The notes beneath the pieces were generated by a model. The model worked only from the letters and a program-made list of their open reading frames with translations, was not told the origin of the DNA and searched no databases. This document shows positions 21,426-22,495 of a DNA stretch of 22,495 nt, in pieces; the stretch's first letter is position 1; every line of letters starts with the position of its first letter. Position numbers and translations under genes: made by a program. Where the stretch lies: positions 1-22,495 of the IMG/VR virus record IMGVR_UViG_3300035698_011489. The stretch is one strand, 5' to 3'. The stretch is from a virus.

Positions 21426-22495
21426 TTACGTTATTGACTTAATCGTGATACTTATCTTAGTAGGATCACAGTACTGGCCACCACCAATCGCTGTCCAATA
21501 AGGCCACATCTGGGTGAACTGATGCGTATGACCAACACCCCGTTGAGTAATATCAGGACATTGTGTAATTGCCAGACCACCACTAAAAGTCAGTGTCAGG
21601 GTGTTAATGTTCTCACCTCTGAAGTCTGGGTTTAAGTGGTATATGGACCATATGTAATTAGCAATACCACCGGTTCCGCTAGTAGTTAAATTACTCATTG
21701 GGTCACCAACAAATAATGAACCACCGTTTTTAGCAAATGCCATCGACTTACCAAAAAGTCTAGATGTATTGGCTGTCTGGGTTTGTTCAAAACCATCGCT
21801 AGCACCGTAAACGCTCACCCAACCAGTATAGTTAGACTGTTGACCCGCAACCGCAATACGATCGCCATTTGGGCTTAACTTAATGGCGTAGTACGGGTCA
21901 CTCGTCACTGTTTTGGCCAGGGTGTTGAAGGTCGAACCAGTTTCGTTAATTGCACCATTAGGGAACTGTGCAATCACGAATTCTATGTTACTAGAACCAG
22001 CTGAACCAAGTTTACGAGCGACCACAATCGTTCTAAAGTTAGGTGAAATATCATAACTGAAACCATTCTTATCACCAGTAAAGAACTTAATACCGTCATA
22101 CACTGTGCTAGTTGGTCTTGGTGAATGGGGATCAATGAAACCCTTCCAGAATGGACGTTCAACCACAGCACTATTTGATCCGATGTTGTAAACCACTGGG
22201 TGCGCACCGATCGAATAAGGGTTAGTATCAGTAAAACCGCCAGAACCATCTTCTCGGTTTGTTATTGCCATTATACAAATACGGTTACCATCATCAGATA
22301 TGTGAACATCACTATATGGTGCCATTGCTTTGAATACGGGTTTAACTGCTGACTGTATACCATCAAAGCTATATGGTAAATTACCAGTTCCGATTATTGG
22401 TGTATCAGTTCCAGTTACGTTCACATAACCAGCGCCACCGTCTTTATAAACGTAAACACCACTCAAAGTTTTAATAACCAGAGCCTTTGAATTAA
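21426..22495 (-). CDS. Partial beta-propeller-like tail protein (5' end off the right edge)
   Basis: The frame is open to the right edge, reading through NSKALVIKTLSGVYVYKDGG with no credible start, so the N-terminus is missing. The visible ~356 residues contain at least four blade-like repeats: VHISDDGNRICIMAI, YDISPNFRTIVVARKLG, IKLSPNGDRIAVAGQQS and MAFAKNGGSLFVGDP. These resemble WD40- or FG-GAP-type propeller motifs. Propellers occur in phage tail proteins that bind host receptors or partner proteins. It lies immediately upstream of the gpJ-like gene and is separated from it by a strong hairpin. Its role in the tail tip is inferred. Confidence 0.75.
   Translation of the reverse strand, partial: NSKALVIKTLSGVYVYKDGGAGYVNVTGTDTPIIGTGNLPYSFDGIQSAVKPVFKAMAPYSDVHISDDGNRICIMAITNREDGSGGFTDTNPYSIGAHPVVYNIGSNSAVVERPFWKGFIDPHSPRPTSTVYDGIKFFTGDKNGFSYDISPNFRTIVVARKLGSAGSSNIEFVIAQFPNGAINETGSTFNTLAKTVTSDPYYAIKLSPNGDRIAVAGQQSNYTGWVSVYGASDGFEQTQTANTSRLFGKSMAFAKNGGSLFVGDPMSNLTTSGTGGIANYIWSIYHLNPDFRGENINTLTLTFSGGLAITQCPDITQRGVGHTHQFTQMWPYWTAIGGGQYCDPTKISITIKSIT

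Overview
The window is part of the genome of a tailed double-stranded DNA bacteriophage or prophage. The long-tailed, non-contractile (siphovirus) type is the best fit, because the tail-tip gene resembles lambda gpJ and no sheath or baseplate-wedge gene is seen. A signal-less GH24 lysozyme with holin-like neighbours and the lambda-like tail tip point to a Gram-negative, probably proteobacterial, host. Sequence alone does not name the host. Nearly every gene has a Shine-Dalgarno (SD) sequence, and many genes are joined by ATGA or TAATG overlaps.

Layout. Positions 1-6151 (minus strand) hold the head module in the usual order, read right to left: short leader peptide, small terminase, large terminase, DUF4055-type portal, scaffold-like protein, major capsid protein, a 50-residue protein, a DnaT-like head-tail adaptor, and a partial neck protein running off the left edge. 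Positions 6354-7521 (plus strand) form the lysis cassette: a two-helix holin candidate, a coiled-coil membrane protein and a GH24 endolysin. Positions 7525-9969 (minus) are a run of unrecognised small genes, including a same-strand overlapping pair. Positions 9970-10783 hold no convincing gene but many hairpins, plus four copies of a 13-bp iteron, three of them spaced exactly 41 bp apart.

Positions 10784-12569 hold small genes on both strands and an endonuclease VII-type nuclease. Positions 12611-22495 (minus) are the distal tail module: a partial beta-propeller-like protein at the right edge, gpJ-like tail tip, collagen-like protein, an Ig-like protein, a very large beta-rich tail protein and several fibre-associated genes. 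It is interrupted at 13332-13733 by a plus-strand HNH/NUMOD-like gene.

Reading of the whole. If the genome is circular or circularly permuted, the tail genes that should follow the head module (tape measure and others) lie outside the window, beyond the left edge and before the right edge. The window therefore covers the end of the late tail operon, the lysis cassette, a regulatory or replication-like island and the start of the head operon. The parts most worth attention are the non-coding island at 9970-10783 and the overlapping gene pair at 9031-9422.
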